A DNA stretch of 64,000 nt from Terriglobus albidus (GCF_008000815.1 NZ_CP042806.1:5766001-5830000); one strand, 5' to 3'; shown: positions 18,460-28,971, counted from the first letter of the stretch. Numbers and translations: made by a program. Notes: generated by a model from the letters alone, not told the origin.

Positions 18460-21400
18460 ATGAACGCTCGTTTGTCACGCTGCTGTGGGCTGCTTTTCTG
18501 CCTTCTGACATTCTCTCTGTTCCTGTTGCCGCTGCAGGCGCAGACCATACATGCCACGCTTGCGCATCATGTGCTCTCGCTTGAGGTTCCCTTTCATGCC
18601 GATCATGCGAGCAGTGGCAGGCTGATCGTCGATCTTCTCAACCCCGAAGATGAGGTGCTGGGACACAGCGAACGCAGGGTCCACGCGGCCGCCGGCGACA
18701 ATCTGTGGCGGGCAGAGATTGCCGGCAAGTCACCCATCGCCGACGACGAGCTGGTATGGCACCGGGTTCGCTGCCGTTTTCTTCCCGATGGTGAAAATGC
18801 TCCTGCGATGGAAAGCACGGAGACTGTCGCCACCATCCTGCGCAGGCCCGCGATGCGTATTCTTGCGCAGAACTCCTACCTCTCTGGCGCACAGGCAGCG
18901 ATCCGCGTCATCGTTCTTGACCGGGATACCGGCGATCCGTTGCCGGGTGTGGAGAACAGCACGCTTCGTATCGAGCTCACAGAACAGTGGGCAAACGCGC
19001 CTCTCCTTGCTGCCAGGCGTGACCGCCAGGGCAATGTCGCGATCGAGCTGGACGACAGCCAGAAGAAACCCATGACGCTGTTCAGCGGAAAGTTCGATCG
19101 CCGGGGTACCGTCGATGCCGCATTTCGCTTTCCCGCGGGACAAACCGGTCCACGTATATTGCATCTCGTCGCGGAGACACCTCTCGGGACTGTCGAGAGC
19201 ACGCAGCAGATTGCGTTGGAAGACAAGACCGGCATTCTGTTGACTACGGAAAAGCCGATTTACCAACCGGCACAGACCATTCACGCCCGGGCACTGGCTC
19301 TGGACCGCGCCAACCATCACGCAGTCGCCGATCGCAAGCTGACCTTCGAGCTCGAGGATTCGCGCGGCAACAAGGTCTTTCGCCGCGCAACGCAGACGGA
19401 TGACTACGGTGTGGCCTCGGCAGAGTTCGCACTCGCCGATGAGGTCAACCTCGGCGCCTATCATCTTCGCGCCCTGATGGGCGACACCGACAATCCTTCT
19501 GACACGCAGGAGCTGACGCTACAGGTGCAACGCTATGTGCTGCCCAAGTTCCGCGTTGCCATCGATCTCGCGCAAAAGAACGGTAAGCCGAAGCGCGACT
19601 ACCGCCCGGGAGAGCACATCACCGGCACGGTGCATGCGAACTACTTCTTCGGTAAGCCTGTCGCCGATGCTCCCATCAGCCTTACCGTGCATGGGATGGA
19701 TGTCTCGTTATTTACCGCGGCACACGTTGAGGGCCGCATTGATGCGAACGGCGAGTATCGCTTCGATGTGACTCTGCCGGAGTACATGACCGGACGGAAA
19801 CAGAATCAGGGCGCCGCGCCTGTCGTGATAGAGGCCTCTGTCAAAGACGCTGCCGCACACACCGAGACAAAGAACGAGTCCATTACGGTAAGCCAATCAC
19901 CGCTGCTGCTCACCGCCGTACCGGAAGGCGGAACACTGGTTCCCGGTATCGAGAATCAGGTCTTTGTCCTGGTCTCGTATCCGGATGGCTCTCCCGCTCC
20001 CGCGGAGGTACACGCCACCATTAATCACGGCAGCTCACAGCGCATCGAAACAGACAACGGCGGCATTGCCATACTGCGCGTAAGCCCTGCACGCGGTGGG
20101 GAGACGAAGCTGAGTCTCGATGCGGACGATCACCGTGGCAATCGCGCAACCAGCGCCATCAGTCTGAATGCACGTTCCGGCGAAGACCAGGTTCTGCTGC
20201 GCATCGCTCACGCCGTCTACAAACCAGGTGATCTACTGCGGGCAACCGTCCTTACCACGCGTCAGACCGGTACGGTCTACATCGACATCGTCAAAGACGG
20301 ACAGACGATCCAGACGCGCGATATCGACATCGTTCATGGCCGCGCCGAGCTTTCATTGCGCACCACGCCGCAAATGGCAGGCACGTTGAGCATGCACGCT
20401 TACATCTTCGGCGGCGACGCGCAGACCGTGGCAGACCATCGCATGATCTTCGTACAACCCGCGGATGAACTGCATATTCAGGCCACAACCGATGCGGCCA
20501 GCTATCTGCCGGGCGCAGAGGCGCGAGTTCACTTCCATATCACCAATGACAAGGGCGAGGGCGTACAGGCAGCGCTCGGTCTTGAGGTGGTGGATGAGGC
20601 TGTCTTCGCATTAGCTGAAAAGCAGCCTGGATTCGCCAAGGTCTTCTTCTATCTGGAAGAGGAGCTGCTGAAGCCCCGCTTTGAGATTCACTCTCTTTCC
20701 ATGAGCGATGTTGTTGCTCCGGTCGATCTCCCGCAACAGGAGGCTCATGACCGTGCGGCACAGGTCCTGTTCTCCGCAGCTGAAGGCGTGACCGAACATG
20801 CGGTCCGAACCGAGGCGCGACAAGGGCTGCCCATGGCACAGGCCTCTGCCTTCCACGACCGTTACCAGGCAGCGTACATCGAACACGTTCACGTACTGCT
20901 GCAGCAACTGCCGGAGGAGAACGGTCACATCCAGGATCTTCCCCGGCGCTTTGCCCAGATCAAAGAGGATGATGGCAGTAGACCGCACGATGCCTGGGGC
21001 GTATCGCTTCGTCTCGAGCCCGCCCGGCAACCGGTACGCCGCCAGTATCAAGTGGTCCATCTCTATACCATCCGCAGCGCCGGCCCCGACCACACCTTCG
21101 GCACGCAGGATGATCTCTCAATGATGCTGACCAGCTCGGGAGACACCTTTCCGGAATACGAAACTGGAACGATCAAACTGCAACTCGAGCATGATCGCGG
21201 GCCGTGGAATGGCCGCGCGGAGATTACCGGTATGGTCACAGATGCAAGCGGCGCCGTCGTTCCCAATGCTTCCATCCAGCTACGGCACGTGGGCGTTGAT
21301 GGAGCACAGCGTACTGTCTCCGCAGAGGATGGTTCGTTCCGGCTCTCAGCACTCGCTGCCGGTCGCTATCGCATCGAGATCACGTCACCGGGCTTTCGTT

Positions 21401-23784
21401 TTGCGCTGCGTGAACTGTCATTGCGGCCGCGTGATCGCGCAATCCTCACCTGCTCGCTTGAGGTTGGCGAGGTCAACGCGTCAATCGATGTCGCGGCGCC
21501 GGTGATGCTCCAGACCGAGTCGGTCTCCGTCACGAATTTGCCGGTGAGTACGCGCGCGGTGGCACAACTGGCACGAATGACTCCGGGGGCCGCATTGAAG
21601 TATGCGGATAGCAGCGCGAAGGCTCCTGCCTCTGAAGGCAATGCCGATCACGTTCGCTCTTACTTTCCGGAAGCCCTGTACATCAATCCGGAGATCATTA
21701 CCGATGGACGCGGCAACGCCAGCATCGGCATTCCGATCGCCGACTCCATTACGACCTGGCGCATGGCGATGTTTGCCTCTACCAAAGCAGGGGCCTTGGG
21801 CAGCGGTGTCTCCAGCCTGAAGGTCTTTCAGGATTTCTTCGTAGATCTCGATCTGCCGGTGACTTTGACGCAGGGAGATCGCGTCTCGATTCCCGTTGCC
21901 GTGTACAACTACACCTCGGGCCGAGGCGAGGTAACGCTTTCACTGCAGCATGAGGACTGGTTCGACCTGGTTGATGACGACGCGGAGAAACACGTTCGTG
22001 TCGATGCGGGCAAAGTCGGCGGTGAACAGTTCACGCTGCAGGTGAAGCGTCTGGGAAAGTTCAAACTGACGCTTGCCGCTCATCTGAACGGCGAATCAGA
22101 CCGCAAGGATACCGTCGTTCGCGAGATTGAGGTTGTGCCGAACGGGCAGCAGCAGGAGACGGTCTTCAACGGACGCCTGGAGTCTGCGGCACAACACACC
22201 GTGCGCTTCCCGCAGAATGCGCTTCCCGATGCCAGCAAGTTGTTCGTACGGCTGTACCCAGGTCCTCTCAGCCAGGTGATTGAAGGGATGGACGGCATTC
22301 TCCAGATGCCGGGCGGCTGCTTCGAGCAGACCTCATCGAGCACCTATCCGAATGTGCTGGCGCTGGACTACATGAAGCACACTAAGAAGCTGACACCTGA
22401 GATCCATGCAAAGGCCGAGGGATATATCGCCAACGGATATCAGCGTCTGCTTACCTTCGAGGTTCCCGGCGGAGGGTTCTCATGGTTCGGCCAGGCGCCG
22501 GCGAACAAGATCCTGACGGCTTATGGCCTGATGGAGTTCCGCGATATGTCGCATGTCTACGATGTCGATCCGCGTTTGATCGAGCGAACGGCAGCGTGGC
22601 TGGCGTCACAACAGCAGCGCGATGGAAGCTGGAAGCCAGATACGCAGTTCATCAACGAGGGCGCGACCAACCGCTACAACTCAGATGTGCTGCGCATTAC
22701 GGCGTATCTCGCATGGGCGCTGGAAGGAGATGACGGGCAACGTGCAGCCGTGGAAAAAGCAAAGGGCTACATTGCGTCACATCTGGATGCTCTCGCCGCT
22801 GGCAAGGCGGATGCATACACGCTGGCGGTGCTGGCCAACTTTGCCGTGAGCGAGGACAAACACTCCGAGCTGACACACCGCGTCCTGCAACTGCTGGCGG
22901 ATGCCCGCACCGAAAAGGGAGAGCAGGCATGGTGGAGCAGCACCGAAACGGGCCTCTACGCTACCGGAGACTCCGCAGCGGTGGAGACCACGGGGCTGGC
23001 GGTGCAGGCTCTGCTCCACTCCGGAGGATATCCCGAGATTGCACGCCGCGCGCTGGCATGGATCCTCAGCAAGAAGAACAGCTACGGCAACTGGGGTTCG
23101 ACTCAGGCCACTATCATGGCTCTGCGCGCTCTGCTGCTGGCCTCAGGGGCGAGTGGTGGCGATGCAAGCGGCAAGGTGCAGGTGCTGCTGAACGGCGAGA
23201 CGGTGCAGACCCTGAACCTTGGTGCAGACAATAACGATCTGCTGCACCAGTTTGTGCTGCCGCAGACGGCGACCAGTGCGGAGAATATGGTGGAGCTGCG
23301 CTTCACCGGCTCAGGCAGCATGGCCTACCAGATCGCCGGCCGTTACTTTACTCCCTGGCCAGTAAAGAAAGATGTGCCTGCACTCTCCATCGACGTCGCG
23401 TACGACCGCACGCGTCTGGCGCAAAACGATGTTGTGACGGCAACCGCCACAGTGCATAGCAATCTCGACAAACGGGCCAACATGGTGATGGTCGATCTTG
23501 GGATTCCTCCGGGCTTCGATCTTCAGAGTGAAGATCTGCAGCAGATGGTGGAGAAGACCGCGAACAAACAGACCGGGCGGCTGGAGAAGTTCAGTCTCAC
23601 AGCCACCCAGGCGATTCTCTACTTCAACGCTCTCGGCGCGGGCGAGACGATGACGCTGAAGTTCCGGCTGCGTGCGAAGTATCCCATCCGCGCCGCCAGC
23701 TTCGCGTCGCATGTGTACGAGTACTACGATCCGGCGGTGAAGGGTTCGGCCAAACCGGCACAACTGGAAGTTACGGCGAGATAG
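18460..23784 (+). CDS. Alpha-2-macroglobulin family protein with inserted regulatory-like domain
   Basis: A 1774-residue secreted protein with a signal peptide (1-27). A chain of macroglobulin domains follows (MG2 near 260-360, ILLTTEKPIYQPAQTIHARA). The A2M domain lies at about 1070-1160 (EIITDGRGNASIGIPIADSI). The thioester motif is intact: Cys1287-Phe-Glu1289-Gln1290 in PGGCFEQTSSSTYPN. The alpha/alpha toroid (TED) runs to about 1560, and a receptor-like domain ends the chain. Such proteins trap proteases in the periplasm. At about 921-1040, where the bait region should be, sits a carboxypeptidase-regulatory-like domain (ITGMVTDASGAVVPNASIQL) with a plug-like tail. No penicillin-binding-protein partner gene follows, unlike the common yfaS/pbpC pair. 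Confidence 0.88.
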   Translation: MNARLSRCCGLLFCLLTFSLFLLPLQAQTIHATLAHHVLSLEVPFHADHASSGRLIVDLLNPEDEVLGHSERRVHAAAGDNLWRAEIAGKSPIADDELVWHRVRCRFLPDGENAPAMESTETVATILRRPAMRILAQNSYLSGAQAAIRVIVLDRDTGDPLPGVENSTLRIELTEQWANAPLLAARRDRQGNVAIELDDSQKKPMTLFSGKFDRRGTVDAAFRFPAGQTGPRILHLVAETPLGTVESTQQIALEDKTGILLTTEKPIYQPAQTIHARALALDRANHHAVADRKLTFELEDSRGNKVFRRATQTDDYGVASAEFALADEVNLGAYHLRALMGDTDNPSDTQELTLQVQRYVLPKFRVAIDLAQKNGKPKRDYRPGEHITGTVHANYFFGKPVADAPISLTVHGMDVSLFTAAHVEGRIDANGEYRFDVTLPEYMTGRKQNQGAAPVVIEASVKDAAAHTETKNESITVSQSPLLLTAVPEGGTLVPGIENQVFVLVSYPDGSPAPAEVHATINHGSSQRIETDNGGIAILRVSPARGGETKLSLDADDHRGNRATSAISLNARSGEDQVLLRIAHAVYKPGDLLRATVLTTRQTGTVYIDIVKDGQTIQTRDIDIVHGRAELSLRTTPQMAGTLSMHAYIFGGDAQTVADHRMIFVQPADELHIQATTDAASYLPGAEARVHFHITNDKGEGVQAALGLEVVDEAVFALAEKQPGFAKVFFYLEEELLKPRFEIHSLSMSDVVAPVDLPQQEAHDRAAQVLFSAAEGVTEHAVRTEARQGLPMAQASAFHDRYQAAYIEHVHVLLQQLPEENGHIQDLPRRFAQIKEDDGSRPHDAWGVSLRLEPARQPVRRQYQVVHLYTIRSAGPDHTFGTQDDLSMMLTSSGDTFPEYETGTIKLQLEHDRGPWNGRAEITGMVTDASGAVVPNASIQLRHVGVDGAQRTVSAEDGSFRLSALAAGRYRIEITSPGFRFALRELSLRPRDRAILTCSLEVGEVNASIDVAAPVMLQTESVSVTNLPVSTRAVAQLARMTPGAALKYADSSAKAPASEGNADHVRSYFPEALYINPEIITDGRGNASIGIPIADSITTWRMAMFASTKAGALGSGVSSLKVFQDFFVDLDLPVTLTQGDRVSIPVAVYNYTSGRGEVTLSLQHEDWFDLVDDDAEKHVRVDAGKVGGEQFTLQVKRLGKFKLTLAAHLNGESDRKDTVVREIEVVPNGQQQETVFNGRLESAAQHTVRFPQNALPDASKLFVRLYPGPLSQVIEGMDGILQMPGGCFEQTSSSTYPNVLALDYMKHTKKLTPEIHAKAEGYIANGYQRLLTFEVPGGGFSWFGQAPANKILTAYGLMEFRDMSHVYDVDPRLIERTAAWLASQQQRDGSWKPDTQFINEGATNRYNSDVLRITAYLAWALEGDDGQRAAVEKAKGYIASHLDALAAGKADAYTLAVLANFAVSEDKHSELTHRVLQLLADARTEKGEQAWWSSTETGLYATGDSAAVETTGLAVQALLHSGGYPEIARRALAWILSKKNSYGNWGSTQATIMALRALLLASGASGGDASGKVQVLLNGETVQTLNLGADNNDLLHQFVLPQTATSAENMVELRFTGSGSMAYQIAGRYFTPWPVKKDVPALSIDVAYDRTRLAQNDVVTATATVHSNLDKRANMVMVDLGIPPGFDLQSEDLQQMVEKTANKQTGRLEKFSLTATQAILYFNALGAGETMTLKFRLRAKYPIRAASFASHVYEYYDPAVKGSAKPAQLEVTAR

Positions 23785-23790
23785 GAGCGA

Positions 23791-24324
23791 ATGATGAAGA
23801 TCACTATCCTTTCCATACTTACGGCTCTGCTTCCATCGGTTATATGCGCACAGCAGCCACATGGACCCGAGCTACAGTTCAATCCGCGGCGGTGGCACAC
23901 ACTCAATCCGATCTGTCCGGTTGTCTTTGGAGCGCAGGCCAATGCCGCCCCACTCTTCACGCTCACGACAGACGGAAGCTCAGCGCCGGTGCGGACCGTC
24001 TCGCTTCAGTTCGGCAGCAGGGATGGCCGCGCCGTCGACAGCGCGACCGTTACGATTCGCGGCGTGACGCAGTCACATCTTTATCTCAAGACCGGCAGCG
24101 ATTCGGAAGAGAAGCAGGAACGTACCTTCCACATCGAGTCACGTGCGGGATCGAATGGATTCACGCAGAGCGATCTCTCAGTCTCCGGCATCACCTCGTT
24201 GCGCACGGCTGAGGTTACGGAGATCCGCTTTACCGATGGAACGAGCTGGCATCCGACCGGCGTCGCCGGATGCTTTGCTTATTTCAATGGAATTCATCTG
24301 GTGAATGCGAGTGCGGCGAAGTAG
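23791..24324 (+). CDS. Secreted protein of unknown function
   Basis: A 177-residue protein with a signal peptide (about 1-20), six bases after the macroglobulin stop and with aggagcg before the start, so probably in one operon with it. The mature part is beta-rich, with no family I recognise. The C-terminal block (about 130-177, ending GCFAYFNGIHLVNASAAK) is duplicated as a remnant at 26521-26663. A role alongside the macroglobulin is suggested only by spacing. Confidence 0.6.
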   Translation: MMKITILSILTALLPSVICAQQPHGPELQFNPRRWHTLNPICPVVFGAQANAAPLFTLTTDGSSAPVRTVSLQFGSRDGRAVDSATVTIRGVTQSHLYLKTGSDSEEKQERTFHIESRAGSNGFTQSDLSVSGITSLRTAEVTEIRFTDGTSWHPTGVAGCFAYFNGIHLVNASAAK

Positions 24325-24391
24325 CTACGCGCAGCCTCCACAAGTTTCAGGTCGAAAATGCAGCGAGTATATCCAGAAAGAGTTGCTCCAA

Positions 24392-26389
24392 ATGCATCCC
24401 AGATTTTATGTATTCCTGCTGTTAATCTTCACCTTCTGCGGCGGCTTGCACGCTCAGACATCTGTACCGTGGTGCACAGCAGAGATGCTGGATGTGCGTC
24501 TGTTTCTCCCGCCCGAGTCATCGAATCACTCCGACTCGGCGCATCTACTTGTAGTCGATCTGCAGAATCGCGGGACGGGGACCTGTAGCCTGAACAGTTT
24601 TGATGTTCACCTTCCTATTGAAGACGGTTCCGGCTTCCGTTTTGGCGGCGAAACGGACCACAGTCCGGCTGCCAAGAAATTTGCTGACGCCCAATTTCAC
24701 ATGGCGCCCGGTGATGAGGCTCACAGGGTAATCGCATGGTCATCCGTCCCTCAAATGCAGGAGCAATCTGCATACGATGACTGCCGCTCATACGAGGGCT
24801 TCACCACTGCGACTCTTGCCAACCAACAAATTCTGACAGTTGAACATCTGTGGCTGGAGCAGTGCGGGCAGGCCTTGATTTCTGCCATGCGAGCCGGCCC
24901 CTTCGTGCCTGGTGAGGAATTATCTGCGGAATGGTTAGCCCGTTACGGAATGCATCGAAGCGACATCGTAGAGCCGCCGTCGTCCATTGTGCCGACCAGG
25001 CTCGGCAGCTTTGATTCAATTCAATACGTCAAGAGCACGTTTGAGTCCGGCTACAGCGGCTGGTTTGCGCTCTGGCTTGAACGCCTGCATGGTGCTACAG
25101 GATCATGCGCATTTCGGACGCTGCGCAGGCGGGAAGCAGATGGACGGACGACCATCGTCGTCAATCACTGCCCGCCTGTCAAAGCAAAGACTTCCGAAAG
25201 CTCAAAGCGATTCTCCCAATTCGCGCTCCGCGATTACAAAATGCTTCCTGAGCGCATTGGCCGTGTGGACTACGAAACGACCGCCGAACTGACCCAGAAT
25301 GGAAAACCTGCTACTGCAATTGGGATTACCACCGTTGAGATTCGCGACCCGACCGATCCAATGCTCCCAGCAATCGAGACCGATCTCAAGCCGTGTCGTG
25401 CGAACCAACTCGCTCTGCAAGCCACAGTCGAGCTTGGCGATGCGATCGACGTCCATGATTCTTCCCCTTTCGCCAACGTGCCCCGAGCGGGGCGCGCTTA
25501 TACCTTCACCAACGCCTCGCAGGAGACCTGTCTTATCGGTGGCACGCCTGATCTGCAAGTTCCAGTGTTGCCCGAATCTTCAGGGAAAAAGGTTGGCCTG
25601 GGCGTTTGCCGCAATTGTACTGACGCCTTGTTTGCCGGGCGCAGCCAACACTGGATCACATTGGAGCCAACACAGTCAGCACACTTTATTGTGACCGGAA
25701 AACCTGTATACGGCATTTATCACCTCCCATGCGCTTTCTGGTCGAAGCTTTTTCTGGCGAATATGGGGGGAACGATCGAACTCGACTATGGGCTTCCGGC
25801 ATGCGAAGGGATTGATGTCTCCGCCTGGCGCGACGGCGCCTACGACGATGACCCACTGAACCTCCATTATGTGAGCTCGAAACCAAGCTCTGACAAACCC
25901 TTGGATCTACCCGACAAATGCGCCAAGGATGTCACGCCTTCGACTGGCCGTCCTGTTATGTTTGCACCAGATGGCGCAGTCCAGTTCGGTCTTTCGTCCC
26001 GATCCAGCGCGTTCCACGACAACGCACCACTGGCAATCTGGGCCTACAACCCTACTGACAATGATGTCGAACTCACAAAAGCATGCGCGGACATCAATGA
26101 GCTCTTCCTCGAAAGGTTTGATGTTCTCGACCAAAGCGGAAATCGAGTGCTCACCAAGCAGGAAGTAAAACCTTGGCGTGACATCATAGTGTGCACCAGA
26201 GACTTTCCCATCAGCATCGCGTCGCATAGTTGCATCCACGGCAATCTCGATTACCATGGCTCCGGTTTCGTAGTGAACCTCCCCTCGATGTACACACTCC
26301 CCGTGGGACATTATCAGGTTGTGCCGAAACTCAAGAAAGGAGACCGGAGGCTGTCGATAACAGGTCTTGCGGTTGATGTAACGCCTTGA
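24392..26389 (+). CDS. Large secreted protein of unknown function
   Basis: A 665-residue protein starting MHPRFYVFLLLIFTFCGGLHAQ, a clear signal peptide; a longer in-frame ORF begins at 24305 inside the previous gene's end. The N-terminal part (SVPWCTAEMLDVRL, later LLVVDLQNRGTGTCSLNSFD) and the central part (about 380-440, ETDLKPCRANQLAL) look like two related beta-sandwich domains with conserved Cys. They recall small secreted domains in which paired Cys stabilise a barrel, but I cannot name the family. It follows the 177-residue secreted gene on the same strand and is flanked by the duplicated tail of that gene. Confidence 0.6.
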   Translation: MHPRFYVFLLLIFTFCGGLHAQTSVPWCTAEMLDVRLFLPPESSNHSDSAHLLVVDLQNRGTGTCSLNSFDVHLPIEDGSGFRFGGETDHSPAAKKFADAQFHMAPGDEAHRVIAWSSVPQMQEQSAYDDCRSYEGFTTATLANQQILTVEHLWLEQCGQALISAMRAGPFVPGEELSAEWLARYGMHRSDIVEPPSSIVPTRLGSFDSIQYVKSTFESGYSGWFALWLERLHGATGSCAFRTLRRREADGRTTIVVNHCPPVKAKTSESSKRFSQFALRDYKMLPERIGRVDYETTAELTQNGKPATAIGITTVEIRDPTDPMLPAIETDLKPCRANQLALQATVELGDAIDVHDSSPFANVPRAGRAYTFTNASQETCLIGGTPDLQVPVLPESSGKKVGLGVCRNCTDALFAGRSQHWITLEPTQSAHFIVTGKPVYGIYHLPCAFWSKLFLANMGGTIELDYGLPACEGIDVSAWRDGAYDDDPLNLHYVSSKPSSDKPLDLPDKCAKDVTPSTGRPVMFAPDGAVQFGLSSRSSAFHDNAPLAIWAYNPTDNDVELTKACADINELFLERFDVLDQSGNRVLTKQEVKPWRDIIVCTRDFPISIASHSCIHGNLDYHGSGFVVNLPSMYTLPVGHYQVVPKLKKGDRRLSITGLAVDVTP

Positions 26390-26520
26390 TATGAATCTCT
26401 ACCCGAGCGGGCTAATGTGTATAAATCGCGCGACCGGTTTTCCGGCCGTGATCGATCTACAGCATCTGACGAAACAGCTATGGAACTGGCCTTCAGCCCT
26501 TCCATGTCTGGTTACTCGAA

Positions 26521-26663
26521 ACTCCGGCATTACCTCGTTGCGCACGGCCGAGATTACGGAGATTCGCTTTACCGATGGAACGAGCTGGCATCCGACCGGC
26601 ATCGCCGGATGCGTTGCTTATTTCAATGGAGTTCATCTGGTGAATGCGGACTCGGCGAAGTAG
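26521..26663 (+). pseudogene. Duplicated 3' end of the 177-residue secreted protein gene
   Basis: This stretch reads SGITSLRTAEITEIRFTDG and then GCVAYFNGVHLVNADSAK before TAG, nearly identical in DNA to 24184-24324. It has no start or signal peptide of its own; upstream the similarity stops at a second-family repeat piece (ctatggaactggccttcagc near 26478). It is a partial duplication remnant lying beyond the 665-residue gene. Confidence 0.8.
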
Positions 26664-26785
26664 TTCGGCGTAGGAAGAATTCGTTGTGTGTTGCTTTGCG
26701 GTAAGAGGTACAAGGATTTAGTTGCAGCGCACAAAAGCGCTGAAGCAACGTTGAAATACGTCGAGGTCCCATGTGTAAGGTTGAA

Positions 26786-27109
26786 TTACCTCTGGTCAAC
26801 GATCTGATAAGTAACAGGATTCTTGCCCTGGGCACATTCGAGCTCGACTGTTTGTCCGTTTGACAGTGTGTAAACAACCTGCCGGGGAGGATTGGTTGAG
26901 TTATCCGATCGCAGGAGCGTCACCACAACTGTGCTTGGCTGACTGTTTCGGCCCAATGGCAGTGGCTGCGGATTCTGCAGCACCCACATGCCACCTTCTT
27001 TTGCTTTCATACAGCGGTTGTTGGGATCAGAATCCAGTCTCAACACGGCTGAGCCGCCGGCAGTGGATGCAAAGAACGGGACAAGAGCAAACAGAGATAG
27101 GATTCGCAT
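26786..27109 (-). CDS. Small secreted protein of unknown function
   Basis: A 107-residue protein with a signal peptide (MRILSLFALVPFFASTAGGS), a pair of Cys (Cys33, Cys92) and no recognised domain. The start is supported by gaggtg a few bases before the ATG. The mature chain is about 87 residues and beta-rich (STVVVTLLRSD, RQVVYTLSNGQTVEL). It is isolated between repeats, and I cannot propose a role. Confidence 0.5.
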   Translation of the reverse strand: MRILSLFALVPFFASTAGGSAVLRLDSDPNNRCMKAKEGGMWVLQNPQPLPLGRNSQPSTVVVTLLRSDNSTNPPRQVVYTLSNGQTVELECAQGKNPVTYQIVDQR

Positions 27110-27248
27110 AACACCTCAACAGGAGCGATCGGGATGATGATACGCGCTTTGATCTGTACAGCAAGGACACGAGAACATCATCCGGCAGCGACCTGCACGG
27201 ATTGCATAGTGGGTGTGTTTGCGTTGCGATCGTGTAGATGAGGTCTTA

Positions 27249-27520
27249 GAACGCTGAAGGCGCTCTCTATACCAGCCTGGGGCAACGCCCCAGGTATGAG
27301 GCACCCAAGAACGATAGAGCGCTGAAGGCGCGTTCCATAGTTGTTTCGCCAGATGTTGCAGATCGATCGGTGATGCATAGAACAATGATCGCGGTTCGAA
27401 AAATATTGGGCTCGCTCGATAGACCGCTCCTATAGAGCGGGCCTTCAGCCCTTGGTCCCTTTCCCTACTCACAACCTGGGGCGTTGCCCCAGGCTGGTAT
27501 AGAACGCGCCTTCAGCGCTC
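27249..27520. repeat. Second-family repeat locus, two inverted copies
   Basis: Left copy: cgctgaaggcg, cctggggcaacgccccagg, gcgctgaaggcgcg. Right copy: gcgggccttcagccc, cctggggcgttgccccagg, gcgccttcagcgc. The copies face each other across about 70 bp. No gene lies in 27110-27594. Confidence 0.8.
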
Positions 27521-27594
27521 AAAGACCTTAACTCGACAGCGGTGCGGATCGTCGCTGCGCTGATGGATCGTCGGCGGGCTTTTGATTATGAAGC

Positions 27595-28971
27595 TTACCT
27601 CTCCTGCATGACTCGTGCGCGGCTTTCGCGCTTCGCTCTATTCGACCATCCCAGGCGGAGGCCAAGGTAGCCCACAACCAATAGAGCGGCGAAGAGCATT
27701 GCGATCAGGCGGTTGTAATAGACCAGGCTTGCCAGGCAGATGCCTGCCGCGATCAGGGTCCAGATGGGCAGCAATGGATAGAGCGGAGCGCGGAAGGGGC
27801 GGGCCATCGCGGGTTCGCTCTTTCGCAGACGGAAGAGTGCCAGCATGCTGACGATGTACATCACCAGCGCTCCCAGCACCGACATGGTGACGATGTTGGC
27901 GGTCAGCGGTTGGCCGCCGAACTGGATCCAATTGTCACTATAGATGGCCGCAATACCAACGACCCCGCCGGCGAGGATGGCAATGTGCGGTGTGCGGAAG
28001 CGTGGATGGATCTTGCCGAGGAGTGCGGGGAGATAGCCGGCGCGGGCCAGCGCGAAGATCTGGCGAGAGTAGCCGAAGACGATGCCGTGCAACGAAGCCA
28101 CCAGGCCAAAGAGCCCGAGCCAGACCAGCATGTGCAGCCATCCGCTGCTGCCGCCAACCACGATCTTCATGGCTTGCGGCAGCGGATCGTTGATGTTGGC
28201 CAGTACGCTCCAATCACCGACTCCGCCGGCAAAGACCATGACACCCAGCGCAAGGATCAGAAGCGTGATGATGCCGCCGATGTAGGCGATGGGGATAGAA
28301 CGCGCCGGGCGCTTCACTTCTTCGGCCGCCATCGCGACACCTTCAATGGCAAGAAAGAACCAGATGGCAAACGGTACTGCGGCAAACATCCCAACTGCGG
28401 TGTGCGGTGAAAGGTGATCGTGTCCTGCCCATCCGTGGGCAAGGAAGTTCGTGAGCCGGAAGCCGGGCGCGACGACTGCCATGAAGACCAGCAGCTCCAC
28501 GATGGCGAGCACCGTCACCATCAGCTCAAAGCTGGCTGCCACGTGCACGCCGAGGATGTTGATCGCCATGAAGAGCAGGTAGGCGAGTACGGCGGCATGC
28601 TTTGGAGCGAGCCCGGGGAACTGCACATGAAGGTATGCTCCGATGGCCAATGCGATCGCGGGCGGAGCGAAGACGAACTCGACCAGCGTAGCCGCAGCAG
28701 CGATGTAGCCACCGGTGTCTCCGAAGGCACGTTGTGCATAGGCAAACGGACCGCCGGCGTGCGGGATCGCCGTGGTGAGTTCGGTGAAGCTGAAGATGAA
28801 GGCCGCGTACATCGTCGCTACCAGGACGGTGACCAGAAGAAAACCGAGGGTACCGGCGCTGGCCCAGCCGTAGCTCCAGCCGAAGTATTCGCCGGAGATG
28901 ACAAGGCCGACAGCGATTCCCCAAAGCTGCCAGGTGTTCAGGGTGGCTTTCAGGTGCGAGTGATCTTCCAA
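27595..28971 (-). CDS. Ethanolamine-type APC permease
   Basis: A 458-residue amino acid/polyamine/organocation permease with about 12 membrane segments. The opening NTWQLWGIAVGLVISGEYFG and the following SYGWASAGT match the ethanolamine permease subgroup. The start is TTG (28969-28971) with gagg six bases upstream; no ATG fits better. No ethanolamine ammonia-lyase or carboxysome genes are nearby, so import as a nitrogen source cannot be confirmed from context. It is transcribed alone and opposite to the esterase gene. Confidence 0.8.
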   Translation of the reverse strand: MEDHSHLKATLNTWQLWGIAVGLVISGEYFGWSYGWASAGTLGFLLVTVLVATMYAAFIFSFTELTTAIPHAGGPFAYAQRAFGDTGGYIAAAATLVEFVFAPPAIALAIGAYLHVQFPGLAPKHAAVLAYLLFMAINILGVHVAASFELMVTVLAIVELLVFMAVVAPGFRLTNFLAHGWAGHDHLSPHTAVGMFAAVPFAIWFFLAIEGVAMAAEEVKRPARSIPIAYIGGIITLLILALGVMVFAGGVGDWSVLANINDPLPQAMKIVVGGSSGWLHMLVWLGLFGLVASLHGIVFGYSRQIFALARAGYLPALLGKIHPRFRTPHIAILAGGVVGIAAIYSDNWIQFGGQPLTANIVTMSVLGALVMYIVSMLALFRLRKSEPAMARPFRAPLYPLLPIWTLIAAGICLASLVYYNRLIAMLFAALLVVGYLGLRLGWSNRAKRESRARVMQER

